Below, one piece after another: positions 5,390-8,381 of a DNA stretch of 8,381 nt; the stretch's first letter is position 1, and the number at the start of each line of letters is the position of its first letter. The stretch lies in assembly GCA_008501545.1 (NCBI GenBank), contig QQUM01000022.1, positions 1 to 8,381 on the forward strand. The letters run 5' to 3'. The position numbers and the translations under genes were made by a program. This DNA is from Calditrichota bacterium (GTDB taxonomy: Bacteria > Zhuqueibacterota > Zhuqueibacteria > Zhuqueibacterales > Geothermadaptataceae). Below the pieces are notes generated by a model, which was not told the DNA's origin, made no database searches, and worked only from the letters and a program-made list of their open reading frames with translations.

Positions 5390-6527
5390 ATGAGTACGAA
5401 AATGATTGATGAAATACGCGAAAAATTAAACGAACTGACTCCGCGAATCGAAAATTTACGGGGGTGTCTTTGACATAAATCGTAAAAAAGAAGAAATCGC
5501 GGAAATGGAAACCCGCAGCACGGAACCGGGTTTCTGGGATGACCAAAGCGAAGCGCAACGCGTGATGCAAGAAATTGCCATGCGCAAAGAGTGGGTTGAG
5601 ACGTTTTCAAAAACTGAATCTACGGCAGAGGATGTTTCGACATTGCTTGAAATGGCTGAAGAGGCAGATGATGAGGAAACGGGGAATGAAGCAGCAGCTG
5701 AATACGAGAAATTGCAAAAACTTGTTGAAGATCTTGAGTTTAAAAACATGCTCAGTGGCCCCGATGACGCAAAAAATGCCATTCTCACACTGAATCCCGG
5801 CGCTGGTGGTACAGAAAGCCAGGACTGGGCACAGATGCTCTACCGCATGTACCTGCGCTGGATTGAGCAGGCAGGCTTCAAAGCCGAGGTGCTGGATTTG
5901 CAATATGGCGATGAAGCCGGATTAAAAAGCGTCAGTATTGAGGTCGTTGGACCTTACGCCTATGGCTATCTCAAAGCAGAAGCCGGGGTTCACCGGCTCG
6001 TTCGCATTTCCCCTTTTGATGCCAATTCCAAGCGGCACACATCGTTTGTTTCAGCGTTCGTCTATCCGGAAATTGACGACGATATTGAGATCGATATCGA
6101 TGAAAAGGATATTCGTGTTGATACCTACCGCGCCAGTGGCGCCGGTGGCCAGCACGTAAACAAGACCGACTCTGCCATTCGAATTACACACATGCCAACG
6201 GGTACGGTCGTGCAGTGCCAAAATCAGCGTTCCCAGCACAAAAACAAAGCCGCTGCGATGACGATGCTGCGCTCTAAATTGTATCAATTAAAAATGGAAG
6301 AGGAGCGCGCCAAAAAGGATGAAATCGAAAAAGGCAAGATGGACATCGCCTGGGGCAGCCAAATCCGCAGTTACGTTTTCCACCCGTATAATATGGTGAA
6401 AGATCACCGTACAGGTGTTGAAACCGGCAATGTGCAGGCTGTAATGGACGGCGATCTCGATGGCTTCATCAAAGCATACTTGATGGGCGTACGCAGTGAA
6501 AAAGCACAACGGCAAATGCAGGTTTAA
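5390..6527 (+). CDS. prfB: Peptide chain release factor 2 (RF2), expressed through a programmed +1 frameshift
   Basis: RF2 ends translation at UGA and UAA by triggering hydrolysis of peptidyl-tRNA on the ribosome. The first 27 codons (5390-5470, MSTKMIDEIREKLNELTPRI and on to RGCL) end at an in-frame TGA (5471-5473). A +1 shift on CTT moves to GAC (5472-5474) and the frame then runs to the TAA at 6525-6527, giving 378 residues (E. coli RF2 has 365). SPF, the stop-codon-reading motif specific to RF2, is at residues 207-209. The catalytic GGQ is at 252-254 within SGAGGQHVNKTDSAIRIT, followed by the usual QCQNQRSQHKNKA. Both motifs sit two residues from their E. coli positions. The coding region is continuous apart from the shift and is not a pseudogene. 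ATGs at 5369 and 5402 are in the same frame and are alternative starts; none has a clear SD. A conventional gene finder would wrongly start the gene at 5505. Confidence 0.97.
5459..5474 (+). promoter_or_regulatory. prfB programmed +1 frameshift site
   Basis: CGG GGG TGT CTT TGA C. The slippery codon CTT is followed by the TGA stop and C, the weak UGAC termination context. The GGGGG stretch just upstream acts as an internal SD-like stimulator at the same spacing as in E. coli (AGG GGG TAT CTT TGA C). When RF2 is scarce, ribosomes pause at UGA and slip forward, making more RF2. This is an established autoregulatory circuit, and all its elements are visible here. Confidence 0.95.
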
Positions 6528-6562
6528 TTTCGATCATTCAACAGGACGTACTGATACTTTTT

Positions 6563-6596
6563 AAAGAGGGCAATCGAAATGGTTGCTCTTTTTTTT
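6563..6596 (+). terminator. Intrinsic-terminator-like hairpin between prfB and alr
   Basis: AAAGAGGGCAA (6563-6573) pairs with TTGCTCTTTTT (6583-6593) through 11 pairs, including two G-U wobbles. A C-G pair and a wobble can shorten the loop to GAAAT. Eight T residues run from 6589 to 6596. It begins 36 bases after the prfB stop codon. The ATG at 6579-6581, which opens the longest alr frame, lies in the apical part of this hairpin. It either ends prfB transcripts or attenuates read-through into alr. Confidence 0.75.
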
Positions 6597-6613
6597 GATT
6601 CTAAACGAATCCC

Positions 6614-6617
6614 GGAG
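6614..6617 (+). promoter_or_regulatory. Shine-Dalgarno site supporting the TTG start of alr
   Basis: GGAG is followed after nine bases by TTG (6627-6629), which opens a protein beginning six residues before the conserved PTIAKIDL segment, where alanine racemases normally begin. The competing ATG at 6579 also has a weaker GAGG nearby (6566-6569), but it lies within the terminator-like hairpin. Confidence 0.55.
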
Positions 6618-6626
6618 CATTCTTTT

Positions 6627-7745
6627 TTGAACACAAACCACCCGACAATTGCGAAAATCGATCTTGGGGCCATTCAACGCAATACCGAACGCATCTGTGC
6701 CCATTGCAAATCCGCTGAAGTCATGGCGGTTGTGAAAGCGGATGCATATGGTCATGGCGCCGTGCGGGTTGTCGATGCCGTTTTAAACGGCGGTGCGAGT
6801 AGACTTGCGGTAGCGCATTTGCGTGAAGCACTTGCGCTTCGCCAGGCAGGAGTTAACGTTCCAATTCAAGTGTTCGGAGGATTTTTTAAAGAGCAACTCC
6901 GAAGCTTTTCCGAGGCTGATTTAGAATTTTCCATTGGCAATGACGAACAAATCGAGTGGCTAACCGGATTTGTTGTACAGCGCAACATTCGTCCACAGGT
7001 GCACATTAAATTTGATACCGGTATGGGACGGATTGGCTTCCCCTGGCAGGCAGCAGAACGTGTTCTCGCCAAATTGAAATATGCACCATTCCACTTCATT
7101 GGCTTGATGACCCACTTTGCCACATCTGACGAAAAAAATAAAGATTTCGCGAAGAAACAGCTTGAACGATTTAAACATATCATCACATCGGCGAGTAAAA
7201 TTGGTTTAAAATTTGATTACATCCACGCTGCCAACAGCGGCGCTATTCTCGATATGCCGAAAGCCCATTTCAACCTTGTGCGTCCCGGCGTTATTTTGTA
7301 TGGAAATTATCCATCGCAGGAAACCAGTGAGTCTATCCATCTGGAACCGGCCATGAGCTTGCACTCCAAAATTATGCAAATTAAACATATGCAAGCCGGG
7401 GAACCGGTGAGTTACGGTGCAACCTGGCAGGCGGACAGAGCGACTGTGGTAGCCGTTGTGCCCATCGGATATGCGGATGGTTATTTACGTGGTTTGAGCG
7501 GTAAAATGCACGCTATGATCAACGGGCGACGTGTGCCGCAAATCGGGCGTGTCTGCATGGATTTAACCATGTTTGATCTCGGGCCAGAAGCAAAAGACCA
7601 GGTTGGCGATGAAGTGATTTTACTCGGCAGCGATGGGCAAAACGCAGTTGTTATGCAGGAATTTTGCCAGGCACTTGACACCATTCCCTATGAAATTACC
7701 TGCCAGATTTCGAAACGTGTTCCACGAATTTATACCAGGGATTGA
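6627..7745 (+). CDS. alr: Alanine racemase
   Basis: A cytoplasmic, PLP-dependent, fold-type III enzyme that interconverts L- and D-alanine for peptidoglycan. From the TTG start it has 372 residues, the usual length. The N-terminal TIM barrel opens with PTIAKIDLGAIQRN (6-19). The PLP-binding lysine is K37 in VVKADAYGHG, the conserved arginine is R135 in GMGRIGF, and AANSGAI (201-207) and RPGVILYG (219-226) contribute cofactor and barrel residues. The C-terminal beta domain carries the second catalytic base Y263 in VSYGATW, then IGYADGYLR (280-288), GRVCMD (307-312) and the closing IPYEI (353-357). All catalytic elements are intact. An ATG at 6579 would add 16 residues (MVALFFDSKRIPEHSF) encoded mostly by the terminator hairpin and its T-run, which I consider less likely. 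No promoter is obvious after the hairpin, so alr may depend on read-through from prfB. Confidence 0.95.
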   Translation: MNTNHPTIAKIDLGAIQRNTERICAHCKSAEVMAVVKADAYGHGAVRVVDAVLNGGASRLAVAHLREALALRQAGVNVPIQVFGGFFKEQLRSFSEADLEFSIGNDEQIEWLTGFVVQRNIRPQVHIKFDTGMGRIGFPWQAAERVLAKLKYAPFHFIGLMTHFATSDEKNKDFAKKQLERFKHIITSASKIGLKFDYIHAANSGAILDMPKAHFNLVRPGVILYGNYPSQETSESIHLEPAMSLHSKIMQIKHMQAGEPVSYGATWQADRATVVAVVPIGYADGYLRGLSGKMHAMINGRRVPQIGRVCMDLTMFDLGPEAKDQVGDEVILLGSDGQNAVVMQEFCQALDTIPYEITCQISKRVPRIYTRD

Positions 7746-7851
7746 CGATGACAAGTTTTAACGTGCATCCCCACCATTTTTTTTGTATATTCCGCCTTTC
7801 ATAAATTAACATGTGATATTACAAAGAGTTAAATAATAGAAAAGAAACACT
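7746..7851. other. alr-lysS intergenic region
   Basis: One hundred and six bases with a run of eight T at 7777-7784 but no convincing stem before it, so I do not call a terminator. A possible promoter for lysS is TTAACA (7806-7811), 17 bases, TTAAAT (7829-7834), which would leave a leader of only about 10 bases. The motif TATATT at 7786-7791 after the T-run is another -10-like word. None is strong, and lysS has only an A/G-rich stretch (AAAAGAAA) before its ATG in place of a clear SD. Confidence 0.3.
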
Positions 7852-8381
7852 ATGTCAGAACAAAATACACCAATGGAAACCACAGAAGAACTCAATACCG
7901 TCTTGCTAATTCGACGGGAAAAATTGCAAAAATTAATCGATATGGGTGTGAATCCTTATCCACCCCATTTTGAGCGAGAGCAGACCACCGAACAAATTAG
8001 CAATAATTATGCAGATTTTGAAAAATCAGAAGTCGTCGTAGCGGGACGCCTGATGTCAATCCGGCGCATGGGCAAATCCACGTTCGCTGACCTGGAAGAC
8101 AGCAGCGGGCGGATTCAGCTTTATTTAAATGCAAAAAGCTATTCGGAAAAGGACGATGCCGTTTTCCAATTATCGGATATCGGCGATGTAGTCGGTATCA
8201 AAGGCGAGGTGACCAAGACACGCACAGGTGAGATCACGATCATGGTCAAAGAATACACCATGCTCACCAAGACACTGCGCCCGATTCCCATCGTAAAAGA
8301 AAAAGGCGAAGGCGATGAGAAAATCACATTCGATGCATTCGCCGACAAAGAAATGCGCTACCGCCAGCGCTACGTCGATTT
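7852..8381 (+). CDS. lysS: Lysyl-tRNA synthetase, class II, N-terminal part (partial)
   Basis: The first 176 residues of an enzyme of about 500 that attaches lysine to its tRNA in the cytoplasm. The frame is open to the window edge. Residues 15-60 are the N-terminal helical region (LIRREKLQKLIDMGVNPYP, where the IRREKL and G-NPYP words are typical of LysS). Residues 62-140 form the anticodon-binding OB-fold: VVVAGRLMSIRRMGKSTFAD, then LEDSSGRIQLYLN, and later GDVVGIKGEVTKTRTGEITI. The segment TLRPIPIVKEK leads into the signature RYRQRYVD that opens the catalytic domain; the class II motifs 1-3 lie outside the window. An extended linker (EKGEGDEKITFDAFADKE) between these words resembles the form I associate with Bacteroidota-type LysS. 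prfB-lysS neighbourhood is well known from E. coli; here alr lies between them. Confidence 0.95.
   Translation, partial: MSEQNTPMETTEELNTVLLIRREKLQKLIDMGVNPYPPHFEREQTTEQISNNYADFEKSEVVVAGRLMSIRRMGKSTFADLEDSSGRIQLYLNAKSYSEKDDAVFQLSDIGDVVGIKGEVTKTRTGEITIMVKEYTMLTKTLRPIPIVKEKGEGDEKITFDAFADKEMRYRQRYVD

Noticed and set aside
5755..5775. GG-N10-GC sigma-54-like promoter match
   Set aside because: It lies inside the prfB coding sequence, is a weak match, and faces no nearby gene start; such matches are expected by chance.
5505..6527. prfB starting at the ATG at 5505, or prfB as a frameshifted pseudogene
   Set aside because: The upstream frame, the CTT TGA C slip site and the SD-like GGGGG form the standard programmed frameshift, and the joined protein has normal RF2 length and motif positions.
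7771..7791. Terminator after alr
   Set aside because: There is an eight-T run, but I could not build a convincing stem upstream of it.

Overview
The window looks like a piece of a Gram-negative bacterial chromosome, with compact genes of moderate GC content separated by AT-rich intergenic DNA. A heavy-metal-type RND pump and a secreted DUF2911-like protein indicate an outer-membrane-bearing cell. The DUF2911 protein and the linker in LysS (PIVKEKGEGDEK before the conserved RYRQRYVD) suggest the FCB group (Bacteroidota, Calditrichota or KSB1-like). That placement is an inference from family resemblance and was not tested. I see no mobile element, CRISPR array, tRNA or rRNA.

Left part (1-4187). 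The 3' end of a CusA/CzcA-type RND transporter gene runs rightward and converges on a leftward three-gene cluster. In transcription order the cluster is a TetR-family repressor (4187-3564), an eight-helix membrane protein of the HemX/CcsA family (3545-2730), and a large sigma-54 activator (2720-777). The gaps are only 18 and 9 bases, so this is probably one operon. The activator is the most remarkable object here. Its AAA+ core (GESGTGKE, GAFTGA, Walker B, arginine finger) and Fis-type DNA-binding domain are normal. Its roughly 310-residue N-terminal half aligns by eye, block after block, with glutamyl-tRNA reductase (HemA), but the catalytic cysteine motif and the NADPH glycine motif are gone. 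HemX-HemA is a familiar neighbour pair of heme-biosynthesis operons. The locus therefore looks like a heme-pathway gene pair converted into a membrane-linked transcriptional sensor, which I do not recognise as a described system.

Middle (4188-5389). An AT-rich divergent region separates the tetR operon from a rightward gene for a secreted DUF2911-like protein of 202 residues. That gene ends at a strong intrinsic terminator. A stretch of about 285 bases follows that is empty apart from a good sigma-70-type promoter (TTGATA, 17 bases, TATATT) facing the next gene.

Right part (5390-8381). This is a housekeeping cluster: prfB (release factor 2), alr (alanine racemase) and the 5' third of lysS (lysyl-tRNA synthetase). 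prfB carries the classic autoregulatory +1 frameshift site (CGG GGG TGT CTT TGA C), so its first 27 codons lie in another frame from the rest. Between prfB and alr is an intrinsic-terminator-like hairpin whose loop holds the ATG of the longest alr reading frame. I therefore place the alr start at a downstream TTG with its own ribosome-binding site. alr sits between prfB and lysS, which are directly adjacent in E. coli.
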